The notes under the pieces are model-generated. The model did no database searches. It worked only from the letters and a program-made list of their open reading frames with translations, and had not been told where the DNA came from. Positions 14,155-34,404 of a stretch of 64,000 nucleotides of DNA are shown here, piece after piece. Location of the stretch: contig NC_135358.1 in NCBI RefSeq assembly GCF_051622035.1, forward strand, positions 13,330,001-13,394,000, given 5' to 3'. A program made the position numbers and the translations under genes. Numbering within the stretch: position 1 is the first letter of the stretch; each line of letters opens with the position of its first letter. The stretch comes from Arctopsyche grandis. Its lineage: Eukaryota; Arthropoda; Insecta; Trichoptera; Hydropsychidae.

Positions 14155-14553
14155 TAACATATAATTTGGAAAGAGACTTTGTATGTATGTAACCTTCGTT
14201 CGTTGGGTCGTAAATCCGTGACGTCATCGAACAAATAATTCCATTTTTTTCGATTCAAAGTTCCCGGGGGCAATGGCGCCGAGGGCGGAGGCGCCTTCGC
14301 ACCGGGGCGAAGCTCTAGGGGGCGCAACCACGGGGGCACAGGCACCGGCTTCTGGTATACATATAAGAGACTTACTATATATGTATGTTTATTTGTTCGT
14401 GACAGTCAATTAAATAAAAAAAACAAATGAGTATTCAAATAAATGTATATAAAATAAAACTATTCAAATAAATTGAATAAAATGTTTACTAAAATGTAAT
14501 TTAATTAACGGTTTATATTACAAATACTGAGTGAAGCCGGGTAATACAGCTAG
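14155..14553 (+). mobile_element. Helitron-derived segment with 3' terminus
   Basis: The 3' end reads GAAGCCGGGTAATACAGCTAG at 14533-14553, followed by host T. It has the CTAG terminus and GC-rich subterminal stem typical of Helitrons. A second terminus of the same family lies on the minus strand at 31892. Upstream is a GC-rich tract (14260-14350) and a TATGTTTATTTGTTCGTGAC stretch resembling Helitron 5' ends. The 5' boundary is not certain. Confidence 0.6.
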
Positions 14554-15010
14554 TCTTCAATAAAAAACAAATTCAATACATTTAAACGGATATTTCACCC
14601 CACGACCATTTCATCGCAGGGACAACTCGCTTACAAATTTCATGCAACTATATTTTAATTATAAAATAAAGAAAGCTAGAAAGTTTTCAATTAATTTTAT
14701 TAACAAAGGATAACTGCAGGATAAAATGCATGATTCAAAAAATTATTGCTCCAAATATTTGAATAACAGTTACAATATACATACATTTTAAAAAGTAGTC
14801 AACTTAAAAATTAGTATTTTGGATAGTAAATATTTTCATGAAATCTTTCAGTGAGTTATCCCCGCGATAAAAAGCGACCGCGATGAAATATCCGGACACG
14901 AATATATATGTATTTACGTGTAGTTATTACAATGATACACCGACACTTTTACAAAGCTGTGGTTATCATATTTCTATAAATATTATTATTAGTAGTAGAA
15001 ATGTTTTCAA

Positions 15011-15320
15011 CACTGAGCAACAAAAAAACCACGTTTTTTTATTTTCCAGAGCGGAGAGTTATTAATAACCAAGTATATTTTTGATAATTAATTATAAGTA
15101 TTTTAAAGCAATAAAAAATTACAATCAATACCAAAAACATCAGATTATTGATTCGAATACTCTTTTGGTACAGCAATTAGATTTTGAGTTAAAGACTGCA
15201 CAAGACAAAAATCTGTAAAAATTGCGCATTTTTTAAAACGCCGATATCTCAAAAACGAGAAGAAACCATTGTCAAACTTAGTAAAGATTGATTATTCTCC
15301 GCTCCGTTATTTTTTTTTTC
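15011..15320. mobile_element. Foldback MITE copy (CACTGAGCAAC family), degraded
   Basis: Starts CACTGAGCAACAAAAAA and continues to CCAGAGCGGAG. The inverted counterpart (TAAAGATTGATTATTCTCCG) lies at 15282-15301. It belongs to the same family as 33683-34401 and 44580-45068. The right end is eroded just before the hAT element at 15344. Confidence 0.6.
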
Positions 15321-15469
15321 TTTTATCAAATTTCAGATATACACAGTGGCGGCTCGTGGATAAGATATCGGGGGTGCTGCGGTTGATTAAAAATAAAAAT
15401 AATATGTTTATTTGGATTATATTTTACTATGAACACCCAAATTATCAAAATTAAACATTATATGTATTT

Positions 15470-16300
15470 TATTTCATTATAAAATTGATTCTTCTGTCTT
15501 TTTTCCTTGACCTTCAATCACCTTTTCGTTAAATTTTTCACTGCTCATCATCATTTTTTGTGTTTCTTATATATGTATGTCTTTATTCTATTTATTGATG
15601 AAAAACACCGTTCTGGCTCAGAGGTAGTTGAAGTTGTAAGCAGAATTTGAATAAGTTTTGTTATTTCCACACGAACTTTACATAAATTGATTGCAAAAAT
15701 AAGTTTAAAAATATTAATAAATCATTAATACTAGGCATTTCTTTCCTTGAGTAAAACACTTCTAATTCAGTTTGAAGTTTTTTTTTATCAAGCATTGGAT
15801 ATGATTCAACGGTTAGTAGTAGATCTTCCATTGGCATTTTCTTTCAGTACTTTTCAAAATTTTCTTTATTAAATAATTTCACAGCTATTAATCGATTATA
15901 AAAAGTATATTTCTCTTTTATATCCTTAATAATAACATCGCACATATTTTTGGCTTCTTGTGACTGAGATGAAGACAATTCGCTGTAATAATCTCGTATT
16001 TATATAATGGCATTAGTAAAGCATTATGAATAAAAGTTTTCTTTAGTTCAAAATGCATCGATATTACTAGATTGCATTTGGTTGTAAATAATTTCTACAG
16101 TATTAATTTGTGAAAAAGTTCTAACAAAATAAAATAATTGTCATCATTTAATGTATTCAGTAAATTGGTAGAATCTGATATTGTTTTATCGGCATTTTCG
16201 GAAAAAGATTTAAGGTCTTGAAAATATTGCCTCAACTTCTCTTGATTTTGATACACTTAATTAACAGTTAGAGCCATGATTCTGTTTCAAAAATAGGTGC
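15470..16300 (-). pseudogene. Degenerate hAT transposase remnant
   Basis: Minus-strand translation gives disconnected pieces such as LQTELEVFYSRKEM, resembling the region before the hAT dimerisation domain of ZMYM1-like transposases. Many stops and frame changes break it. It sits inside the terminal repeats of the 15344-17886 element, which fits its being that element's own old gene. Confidence 0.5.
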
Positions 16301-16689
16301 AAATATCGCTTTTAAAAAAAATAGTTTGGCAAATAAATTAGAAGAAATAAAACTGTTACAGTGAGGTTTAGAAGGAAGAGTAGAAATTTAGAAAGTGTAA
16401 TAGGTGTAGAAGGAAAGACGAAAGCAGAAGGATTGACGAAAAGTGAGAGGTGTCGGGCGCGCGCATACGACGCAAAATAAGTCTCATACAGCCGGGAATG
16501 GCAGTACGAGACCAAGCTTCTAGCGCGAGCTCCCTCCCCGCGCCCCTCCTTCGCCCACTCGGCATATTCCAACGAAAACCGTACTGCACAAAATAATAAA
16601 CGATGCCTCACTTTCTGGTATTAGTACCGCGATGTATGATCATTATTGGATGTATCGGTATGCGGGCGAGCTTAATACACGCTTAAATA

Positions 16690-17792
16690 ATATTGATATT
16701 TTCATATAATCATCTTCTTATCACTTCTATAATCACGTCATCTTCTATTAAAGATCTTGGTGTAATACTCAATAATAAACTAGATTTCTGTGAACATATT
16801 TCTTTTATTACCAACAAAGCATTTAAATCTCTTGGATTCCTACTCCGCTCAACAAAACCCTTTAATGATCCTTATGTACTAAAATTACTTTATTTTTCCT
16901 TTGTAAGGTCTCACCTTGAATTTGCCTCAATTATCTGGTCACCTTTTTATTTATCCCATATTAATTGTATTGAGAAAGTTCAACTTAAATTTATTAAATC
17001 CTTACGCTACCTTTTTCCTACCTATACCCATTCTACTGTTTCCGACATTTTAAAAATCTTTTCTTTTAACAATCTTTCTGTCAGGCGACGACATACTGAT
17101 GCTATATTCTTCTTTAAGCTCAGAAATGGTTTCCTTGATTGTTCTGATTTACTGAATAAGGTTAATTTCAGAATCCCAGTTCGATACTCTAGACGCGTTG
17201 CACTCTTTTCACTTGATCCTTTCAATACTAATTCCCAAAAATATTTTTATCTGCAGCGCGTTTATCGTATGTTTAACGGAGAGCTGAATGAGGTTGATCT
17301 GTTTGGTATTTCCCTACATCAATTCAGGTCTAACATCAAGAGAATCTTGACCGATTGATTCATTTTTTCTCCTATTCTATTTTTCCAATATTTCCATTAT
17401 TTTTATACTTTAGTTTAGTTATGTAATGTGCTATTTAATCATATTATAGCTTTCATTCTTTTCCATTTCATTTGTTTATTTTGTATTTACCGTTTTCATT
17501 TGTTTTATATTTGTAAATTTCAATTTATTCTTATATTCTATCTTATAACCTTTTCCAAATATTTTAATACTATAGTTTAATTATGCAATGTACTACATAT
17601 TTTGTCATGCCTTTATTCTTTACTTTTTAATTTGTTTTCCTTATATTTATCTTTTTCATTTTTGTAAAAATCTATTATTGGACTCGGATGTTACATATAT
17701 TATTTATTTACTTTTTGTTTTTTTTATACCTATCTCTGTACATCCTGTCTGTTGATTTTTCAATTAATAAAATAAAATAAAATAAAATATAA
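16690..17792 (+). mobile_element. 5'-truncated LINE nested in the hAT (jockey/CR1-like)
   Basis: The frame 16693-17358 gives 221 aa of the C-terminal reverse-transcriptase/thumb region: IKDLGVILNNKLDFCEHI, then HLEFASIIWSPFY, then NGFLDCSDLL and RIPVRYSRR. The catalytic YADD-type block is already lost, so only the end of the ORF remains. A 400-bp T-rich 3' UTR ends in (AAAAT)n at 17766-17790. It was inserted into the hAT after that element arrived. Confidence 0.8.
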
Positions 17793-17939
17793 TATACATA
17801 CATTTATGTATATAATAATATTATTTTTTTCTCAATTTCCTTGGGGGTGCTGCAGTACCGCAGTGCGTATGGACGAGCCGCCACTGGATATACATACATA
17901 TGTATCTCTATATTCCATATAAAATCGACATGAGCCATT

Positions 17940-18080
17940 GGCGCCGTCCACACACACGATATCTACTAACGATATTTGCAATATTCTCCATATCCAGTTC
18001 CTATATTACAACCTGTGGTTGCTATTTTGGAACTGGTTATAGAAAATATCGTAAGTAATATCGTTAGTGTGAACGCAGCC
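17940..18080. mobile_element. Short MITE with about 50-bp inverted ends
   Basis: Left end GGCGCCGTCCACACACACGA and the reverse complement of the right end, GGCTGCGTTCACACTAACGA, continue into matching ACGATATT and CCAGTTCC blocks with small gaps. Length is 141 bp. No target duplication is clear and the superfamily is unknown. Confidence 0.6.
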
Positions 18081-19094
18081 ATTCAGTAACCAATCCCTGT
18101 GTTTATGTACATATCTATACTATTTCCAATAGCACTGTCATTAAATATAATATTATCCACTCGATAGACTATGTACATACATATGTATATCGCTGTATCA
18201 CACATAAAAATGACTGCATTACATCATAAAGATAACGCGTTCGAAAACCAGCCATGAATTAATCATGAAATGGACAGATTAAAAAAGCAATATTTTTTTC
18301 ATCTCGTCGTGAGGCATTAAAACACAGGGTCGTTCTGCGATATCGTATATCTTAAACGCGTTCACCGCGTTGTACTAGGCTTATTAAGATGCCTATTATT
18401 TATTCATTACGCAAAGAGAGCATGACATCGCCGCAATAAAGTTTTCCGTTTGCACGAGACGAGTTAAATTTCAGTATTGAGAAAATATACGGGAAAAATC
18501 TCATAGATATTCGCCGTAAACTTAGGCAGCGATTCAACCTTGACGGATTAATGAAATTCAGTTTGTGCTTAGTAAACATTAAAAACATACATATGTATGT
18601 ACGTACATATACTTCCATAAATACTTTTAACAATCTGTATTTAAATATTATTATTTTTCATCGTTTTAATTGAGTATCGATCCCTTACATTTCATCCCAT
18701 CAAAACGCGATTAATTATTCACTTAAAGAGGGCTTTCGTAAGCAAAACAGATCCATCCAAGCATAATGAAAAAAATATTATGTCGCAAAATAAAGAAAAT
18801 ATACATACGTATGTAATATAACAATAAAAATTTTCCCAGTACTCAACTCGACAAAATGAATTATGAAAACGCAGACGCATAACATTCCAAATATACATAT
18901 GTATATGTATACTTATATAATCGTATCCTGAAAACATCGAAGTATACGTAAATAAAAACAACATAGTATTTCCCGGATATTAGAAAAAAGTAACGTAAAA
19001 TAGCTGAAAGTATTATTTAGTATCAAAAATTATAAAATTTTTGAAAATAATAAACAACAATAATTTCAATGAAAACATGAATGTTTAAATACAT

Positions 19095-20030
19095 ACAAAA
19101 TTTTGGATGTGACCAACCCATTACTTTATCTATGTATTTGAGGAATATAAGAAGGTCACAAAACAAAATTCGATAGTTAAATATTCATACACGTTCACAA
19201 ATACCGGTTCTGAGAGCATTTTCTTGAAATTTTTTTTTTTTAATAATTTGTTCATTTTTTTTTTTACTTAAAATCACAATAATTATTATACACATTCAAT
19301 ATCAAGTAAATAAAAATACCTTAAAAGGTCAAAATAAAATAATGAAAAATTGTTTAAAAAAAAATACTACTTCCGGTTTACGAATTCTGACCTTATTAAA
19401 CCTTATTAGCTTTAAGTTAGTACATAAAGAATATAAATATAAATTTATAGCTTGATACGTTCAGGGGTGTGGAAAGAATAGTGGCAACAGCATTTTTGAC
19501 CTTTCTAAGAGGAAAAAATCCCACTTCCGATTTATTAAATTTAGTGATTTCTTTTATTTTCATCACATTGATACAATAATTATACTTGAATTTTTTCGTG
19601 ACGAGCACACATGTTTAAGGGGTCGAAAAAAATAGTAAAATCTAACAAAAGTAAACTGCCACTTCCAGTTGACGGATGCTTACCAAATTTTACACATAAC
19701 TTGGTATTAAGCTTAAACTTCTATATATATATATGTATTCTCTAGAGTAAAAGTACTACTTCCGGTTCAGTTAAAAATATTCAAAAAATTTTAGCTTATA
19801 AAATTTATAATTTCTATTCCATGTAAAAAATTTCAGTCCGATTCAGTTACCGGTTTGGGAGATAATTGAATTCAAAAACTTTATTTCCGGTCAACTTAAA
19901 AATTTGAAAATAATTTACGTCGTGTCGATATGAATTTCAGTAACCAATACTAAGTTTCAGTTCGACTAACGGTGTTCAAAAAATCCCCAAAATACACAGA
20001 CACATACTTTTCATATTTACATATACACAC
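19095..20030. repeat. Degenerate tandem repeat around ACTTCCGGTT
   Basis: The word ACTTCCGGTT or a close variant occurs near 19369, 19521, 19661, 19758 and 19885. Each is followed by similar AAAT/TTAC and CAAAATT stretches, giving loose units of about 100-150 bp. The leading GATGTGACCAACCCATTACT is repeated at 34434. It is an old interspersed element with internal repetition, of unknown class. Confidence 0.5.
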
Positions 20031-20254
20031 ATATTTTTTCTAGATCATGAAAACGTGATCATGAATCGATTTTGAGTTCGAATCAGTCAAAATCTCGAGT
20101 TCGAATAATATACATACATATGAATATGTACATACGTACATACTATGAAGTATGTTGATTCTTCATATTATTGCTTCAAAAATAGTTTCGAACGGAACTC
20201 TGCAGAAAAGATTCCTCACATATACATACATATGTATGTATTTAAATGACAATT

Positions 20255-20770
20255 TATGGTCACTATTCTTGGCTATATCCTAGTGCGTTCTTACTATGGG
20301 CACTGGGTTATTATTCCCTCGGGACACAACGTCAAGTATATCTGGGCAAACATTTCTATAAACTGCTCGTTGGTTTGGTGAACAATCCTCAAATTCTTGT
20401 TGAATTTAGTTTTAATGTCCCTAGCCAACAATATGCACATATAATATATGTGTAAGATTTGTTATTTCCCTGTGTTTCACGTACTAACATGATAGTTTTA
20501 TCATCTATGGCTAAAGGTATCAAGTTGCTCAATTAGATTGCGATCGGCACGGATTTGTTTAATATAAGATATGCTGATCCACCTAAAGCATTATTAAATT
20601 GTTGATTGTGGTTATTTGATATTATTGATATTTATTTAAATCGACGTATATCATATACATATGTACCTATACATATAATATTTTATGTTTATGTCTTTTT
20701 TTCTCCTTCTAATATTTTTCGTTTGTATGGTTGTTTGGTGTCTTGGAAAATTCAATTATTTGAAATATCC
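20255..20770 (-). repeat. Diverged interspersed repeat, copy 1
   Basis: Aligns by eye with 33168-33600 over about 430 bp (blocks TGGCTATATCCTA, TTGGTTTGGTG, ATTTGTTTAAT, ATATGCTGATC). The minus strand has a short open stretch rich in Leu/Ile that could come from a leucine-rich protein, but this is weak. No terminal structure is visible. Confidence 0.45.
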
Positions 20771-28847
<8,077 letters not shown>

Positions 28848-28985
28848 CCAGAAGCATGGCTCGGTGGTTGCGTTAATGCTAAGCATCGAGAGGTAAGGTT
28901 GCCACCTCGCCAATTTTTTTACTTAGTATGGTGTGGAGCAGCGGGCTCTAAAAATTATAGTTAGTGACTCCATCCGAATAGTTAT
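28848..28985 (+). mobile_element. tRNA-derived SINE, degraded
   Basis: AGAAGCATGGCTCGGTGGTT resembles a box A head. GTTGCCACCTCGCC sits at the box B position. A GTGACTCC block follows, as in the other SINE copies. Box B is poor. Confidence 0.4.
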
Positions 28986-30440
28986 TTCAATATGTATTTG
29001 TTTATATTTGACGATTCATGAATATTTATTTTATAACAGAATATTGGACTCCAAACATATAGGGTTTCTGGACTCGACTCGACCCGGCCGGGTAATGACT
29101 TAAAACCCGGATTCGGGATCCAGGCTTCAAAACCCGCCGGATCTAGGTATTTCAAATTTCGAGTATTAACGTAAAAATTCAAAATGATTTTCAGTCGATA
29201 CATAGAAAATATCCAAACATGTATGTGTTATTTAAAGATTTGATTATTTCTTATAATTCTCTTAAAAAAAATAAGTTTTATTATTGACCGAATATAAGTA
29301 CAGTTTTTATTATATATTTCGGAAAACTACAAAATTCTATAATAATAATGATAAGTAATAAAGGGACACGTAATCACATATTTGCTAAATGTGCCGAAAA
29401 TATTGGTATGCCTCTATTTATTTGTTAATTAACTTCATTTAACAAATAGCCTGGTTAAAATATGTTATTAATTTTTATGACATACAATATTTTATTCGGT
29501 TTTACTGTCGATATTTCACATAACTTTACATAATTTTTTTTTAAAATGATTTTGTGTGTCTATTTTGTTTAATTTATGTACATACTTTTATTTTACATGA
29601 CGGCATATAAATTTTGAACGATTGCATACAACAAAACTAGAATTTTTACTAATATAATCTAACTGGTTTAACCACATGAATAAGTAATCCACTCAAGAAG
29701 CAGGGTTTAATATTCCTCGCCAATAAATCACGTTTTAATTTTAGCTGTAGACCAATCAATTGAATAATTGATAGGTCTACAGCTAACAATTACTATAAAA
29801 GGTGGTAGTAGCTAAATTATCGTATGCTATAAACAAAAAAGTACTTACAATACTACTAATGCAACTCTAAAATTGAAAAAAAAAATAAAATGTAAATAGA
29901 AACTTCTTTATAAAATCCTATCACTTTCCAAAAACCCACGCTCTTTGCAAAAATGCTGCAGACCGTACTTTGAGAAATGCTGACCTAAAACAATGTAATT
30001 CAAAAGTGCTTCAGGTCCTCTTAGCGTCAGTGTATTTTATATGTGTATGTATGTACACAGGTAAGGGTTACGGCGTAAATTTAGCAAAAATTCGTAAATC
30101 TATTAATTGTATTGGAAAACTTATTACCTTAGCCGCCACTTTTACTTCGTCCAAACCATTCAGACTTAGTACCACACTTAATCAACCTCAAATTTAATAT
30201 CAAAAGATTAATAATTGCAACTATTCAAACGTAAAATAAACACCAGGCTACCCAGCTAAAGCCCGAATTTAAATAATTAGCATAAGTGAAGGATAAAAAA
30301 AAGCGCGACACAAAATTAAAAACAAAAATTTTAAAACATGATTACAGATATACACATGTATGTACATATGTGTATCTTGATTAACATATATGAATGATCA
30401 TTTCAACATGCACAAAAACCTATATTTGAACCAATCTGCT
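28986..30440. other. CASK intron 2: mostly AT-rich, one short-word block and one hairpin
   Basis: Contains a GC-rich self-similar block at 29068-29150 (words like GACTCGACCCGG and AACCCGG) and a 21-bp-arm hairpin at 29741-29786. Otherwise nothing recognisable. Confidence 0.45.
29741..29786. repeat. Short near-perfect hairpin
   Basis: TTAGCTGTAGACCAATCAATT is followed by a 4-base loop and its reverse complement with one mismatch. It may be a MITE relic; the loop is small for a microRNA precursor. Confidence 0.6.
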
Positions 30441-30444
30441 GTCG

Positions 30445-31425
30445 TGAAGGTTGAAGACTTGGAAACCGAAAAGTAGAAATTAGTCGAGGGGTACGGCAGG
30501 GATGTGTATTGTCGCACATGCTCTTCAATCTGTATTCGTAAATGGTGTTCAACCAGGCAGTCGATAGTCGAATAGGAGTAAAAATAGGTGGCGAAATTAT
30601 AAATAATATCCGTTTCGCTGATGATACGGCAATATTGACTGAGAGTGCCGAAGACCTACAATCGTTATTGATCGCAATTGATCATTCATGTCAAAAATGG
30701 GGTCTGTCTATTAATATCAACAAGACAAAATCAATGGTAATATGTAAAGAAAAGACGGATCCATTAAACCTGAGTGTGCGCGGACAAATGATTGAACAGG
30801 TCGAACAATACAAATACCTAGGAGCAATGATCAATACGGACGTCAGTTCCGAAATAGAGATAAAAAGAAGGATCGAAATAGCAAGAAATGCCTTCGGCAG
30901 CATGAAAAATGTTTTATGTTGTCGAAGGTTGTCTATGAAATTGCGTTTAAGAGTCCTGCACTCCTATGTTTGGTCGGTGTTACTGTACGGATGCGAAACG
31001 TGGACACTGTTAGTGGCATCCATGAACAGGATAGAGTCCTTTGAAATGTGGTGTTACCGGAGGATGCTAAAGATCTCGTGGAAGGAGCATGTAAGAAACG
31101 AAACAGTCCTCCAGCTTTTTCATAAAAAGAGAGAGCTTCTTGACACGGTGAAGCGCCGTAAGATGGAATACTTTGGCCACATTATTCGCGGCCCCAAATA
31201 TCGCCTTCTACAAACAATCATAGAAGGGAAAATAGAAGGCAAACGGTGGCTTGGGAGAAAGAAGCTCTCTTGGCTCCGGAACATCAGGACATGGATGGGA
31301 CTCGGTCTCGAAAAGCTATTTCGGCTTGCCCATGATAGGGAAGAATTCGCACGGGCCATAAACGATGTCTGCCCAATGGTAGTCGCCTACGTCTGAATAC
31401 GGATTCGGCATTAGAAGAAGAAGAA
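30445..31425 (+). mobile_element. 5'-truncated LINE of a second endonuclease-RT family
   Basis: In-frame RGVRQGCVLSHMLFNLYS precedes a stop at 30538-30540. An open frame of 284 codons (30542-31396) follows with INNIRFADDTAIL (RT catalytic Asp pair), GLSININKTKSM, EQYKYLGAMI, SVLLYGCETWTL and KMEYFGHIIRG. The end has a (GAA)n-like tail, TTAGAAGAAGAAGAA, at 31411-31425. The family differs clearly from RTE copies A-D, though the domain order is the same. Confidence 0.8.
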
Positions 31426-31891
31426 TATATGTAGACATGAACATACATATGTTTATGAATATGATGTGTATCTATATTGTACATTAGATATACCTATGTA
31501 TACGTATTATATATACATATGCACATGTATACGTACATATGTATGACATGAAAATTTCGTCGAAAGCGATTTAGATTCGTGGGGTTTTCCAATATAATAA
31601 ACCCAAATTGGTTTTACAAGATAAAAAGCTTTTAAAAACAAAAATCCAGAGCTATTTTGGAAATATCCATACATATTTCTTGATAATATTTAAATTCGCA
31701 CCACGAATATTATGGATCGATTTTGAAAATTTTCAATTTTTAAAATCAATTCAAACAACGTAAACACAAGCGGTATCGTGTATTTCAAACATCTCATAAT
31801 AAAATTATATGACCTACATAATATTGTACATTCATACGTACATATGAAAAAGCAATTATAAACAATTATTAACAACAGCTATATATTATTA

Positions 31892-32000
31892 CTAGCTGTA
31901 TTACCCGGCTTCGCTCGGTATTTGTAATATAAACCGCTTAAACATGACTAATCTAAAAGTAAACATTTTATTAAAAAAAAAAAATAGTATCACTTTTTTT
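31892..32000 (-). mobile_element. Helitron 3' end, minus strand
   Basis: The reverse complement reads CGAAGCCGGGTAATACAGCTAG and then host T, nearly the same terminus as at 14553. Similarity continues for about 100 bp (AATATAAACCG, GTAAACATTTTATT on the plus strand). The 5' end is not found. Confidence 0.6.
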
Positions 32001-32394
32001 CGCTTTCTCATCTTACTTCTATTTTCGTATTCTTACGGAACCGATTTATCGCATTGTAAGAAGATTGGCTATATATGTACTTTCAAGCTACCGTATTAAC
32101 AGATGTTAGTACCGAATCGACACTGTCTTACAAACATTCGAATTCAACAAACACTCCTCCCCTATTTCTTTCAAAGAGTTCAATTTAGACATTGAGTTTA
32201 TATCACAAAATAATTTATACCAATTCGCCGAATAGTAAGTAACTGAGGCAACTTCAAAAAATGTAGATATACATAAATAATGTAGATTTATAATCACCAA
32301 ATAAGAAATCAAAAAATGTAGATTTATAATAACCAAATTAGAAACTCATGTCTTAATGTGAAGAAACTTCAATTTCAACTAACATATTTCAATC

Positions 32395-32610
32395 TCGTCA
32401 CTGTATTCATTATATCCACTACTTGTCATACTTCTCACCCACGTGTTCCGTTTCCTGTATTTCTCGTTATACCAAGCATATAACGTTCCATACTTCTTTT
32501 AGTGCATTGAACGTGTAGCAACTTGGCGTTCAATGTCAAAGTTTCACATCCATACGTCATCACTGGTAAAACACATTGATCAAAGATCTTGCTTTTGCTT
32601 CAAGCTCTCA
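32395..32610 (-). mobile_element. RTE fragment, minus strand
   Basis: The reverse complement matches the RT C-terminal part of copies A-C (GATCTTTGATCAATG, AGTGATGACGTATGGATGTG, CACGTGGGTGAGAAGTATGA) with several indels. It is truncated at both ends; one end meets the 14-bp minisatellite. Confidence 0.75.
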
Positions 32611-32617
32611 AATATTG

Positions 32618-33167
32618 TATGTACATATACATATGTACATATACATATGTACATATACAAATGTACATATACAAATGTACATATACATATGTACATATAC
32701 ATATGTACATATACATATGTACATATACATATGTACATATATGTACATATGTACATATACATATGTACATATACATATGTACATATACATATGTACATAT
32801 ACATATGTACATATATGTACATATGTACATATACATATGTACATATACATATGTACATATACATATGTACATATACATATGTACATATTCATATGTACAT
32901 ATACATATGTACATATACATATGTACATATACATATGTACATATACATATGTATATATACATATGTAAATATACATATGTACATATACATATGTACATAT
33001 ACATATGTACATATACATATGTACATATACATATGTACATATACATATGTACATATACATATGTACATATACATATGTACATATACATATGTACATATAC
33101 ATATGTACATATACATATGTACATATACATATGTACATATACATATGTACATATACATATGTACATA
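32618..33167. repeat. 14-bp minisatellite, about 39 units
   Basis: The unit is GTACATATACATAT. Because 14 bp is not a multiple of three and no stop occurs, long open frames appear on both strands; they are not genes. Variant units carry CAAATG or ATATATGTACATATGTAC. The block lies between an RTE fragment and a diverged repeat. Confidence 0.97.
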
Positions 33168-33600
33168 TTGGCTCTATCCTACATAATGCCTACCTGCTGG
33201 GAGCAATTCCCTTGAGTCACAATTTAGAGTTTAATTTAGAAAACATTTATACAAATTACTGTTTGGTTTGGTGGGAAATTACTTAAACTCATTGAGCTTC
33301 AATTTTCTCAGACAACTTGGGTACAAATATACAGTACTTTGATATCTTCTCCTGTGGCACGTACCAATTTGATGGATTCGACACTTGTTGCAAGGGATAT
33401 CAAGCTCCTCAACACGATTTCTGTCAACTTAGATTTGTTTAATCTAAAATATGCTGATCTGGTTGAGGAATTGTTTAATTTGATATCGTAAACGTGTTCT
33501 AATATTGTATTTATTTCATAATTTTTATGTTTTTTATCGTGTTTTACTTTGCATTCATACTTATTGTATCCATTTTTTTTTTGTTTACATATAGTGGCGA
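33168..33600 (-). repeat. Diverged interspersed repeat, copy 2
   Basis: Partner of 20255-20770. The same order of blocks is kept: TGGCTCTATCCTA, TTGGTTTGGTGGG, TTTGTTTAATCT, ATATGCTGATCTGG. It is non-coding as it stands. Confidence 0.45.
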
Positions 33601-33682
33601 CTTGGAGCTATTCTGTAATGTCACTATGACGAAAATTTAATTAAATAAATCATGCGAATGTAATTTCATTCTGAATTGATAA

Positions 33683-34401
33683 CACTGAACAACAAAAAAT
33701 CACGCTTTTGAGGTACCAGAGCGGAGACTAAGCAATCTTTACTAAGTTTGACCCACTGAATTTGAATATGATAATTATTTTTGTTGGTTCGCTCTCGTTT
33801 ACGAGATATGAGCGTTTAAAAAAAGCGCAATTTTTACAGTTTTTTGGCTTTTGCGGTCTTTAGCTCAAAATCTAGTATTGTTGTGTTCAAAATGAGTATT
33901 GGAATCAGTATTGATATGTTTTTCCTATTGATTGTGATATTTTATTGCTTTAAAATACTTATAATTAATTATCTATCGAATTTTTAAAGTCAAAAATATT
34001 TTTTTTTTCATGCTATTATGCGTTTATTTTGCGGGTTTTTTTATTTCACTACGTTTATAAGGTTGGTTTATATTGGTTTTCTATATAAATTTTATCTAAA
34101 CGTACTAACTCGAGCGGTAATTGCGTTAGAAAGGTAATTTCGTTGGTGCCCGTGTGCGTACACATCTCTTACACAGATAGCGGTGGTGTAAGCGAGACGG
34201 CTTACACGCGTAAGCGGTCGAACTACTTAATATTAAATTACTACTAAATAATTACTACTTAATATTACTTAATACTAAATCGCTTATATCCCATAAACGA
34301 GAGCGCAAAAACAAACATCATTATCATATTCGAATTCAGTGGGTCAAACTTGGTAAAGATTGATTAGTCTCCGTTCTGGTAATTTATTTTGTTGCTCAGT
34401 G
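33683..34401. mobile_element. Foldback MITE (CACTGAGCAAC family) with TAA duplication
   Basis: Left end CACTGAACAACAAAAAATC and right end GTTGCTCAGTG are the tips of inverted repeats of about 125 bp; both contain the GGTCTCCG/CGGAGACTA and CAGTGGGTCAAA blocks. The flanks are TAA (33680-33682) and TAA (34402-34404). A 3-bp TWA duplication fits the PIF/Harbinger superfamily. There is no transposase inside. Confidence 0.75.
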
Positions 34402-34404
34402 TAA

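Larger units (their letters stand above)
15344..17886 (-). mobile_element. hAT transposon with exact target duplication, carrying a nested LINE
   Basis: Terminal inverted repeats are CAGTGGCGGCTCGT at 15344 and ACGAGCCGCCACTG ending at 17886. The 8-bp direct repeat GATATACA flanks both ends (15336-15343 and 17887-17894), as expected for hAT. Subterminal GGGGGTGCTGC occurs near both ends. The interior has a broken transposase remnant on the minus strand, interrupted by a LINE fragment on the plus strand. Confidence 0.88.

Noticed and set aside
16312..16611. 99-codon minus-strand frame inside the hAT
   Set aside because: No transposase motif; it lies between the decayed transposase and the nested LINE.
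32618..33167. CRISPR-like regular repeat
   Set aside because: There are no unique spacers; it is a head-to-tail minisatellite in a eukaryotic intron.
32533..33215. Frames of 90-217 codons on both strands
   Set aside because: Translation of the 14-bp minisatellite, which is open because its unit contains no stop.
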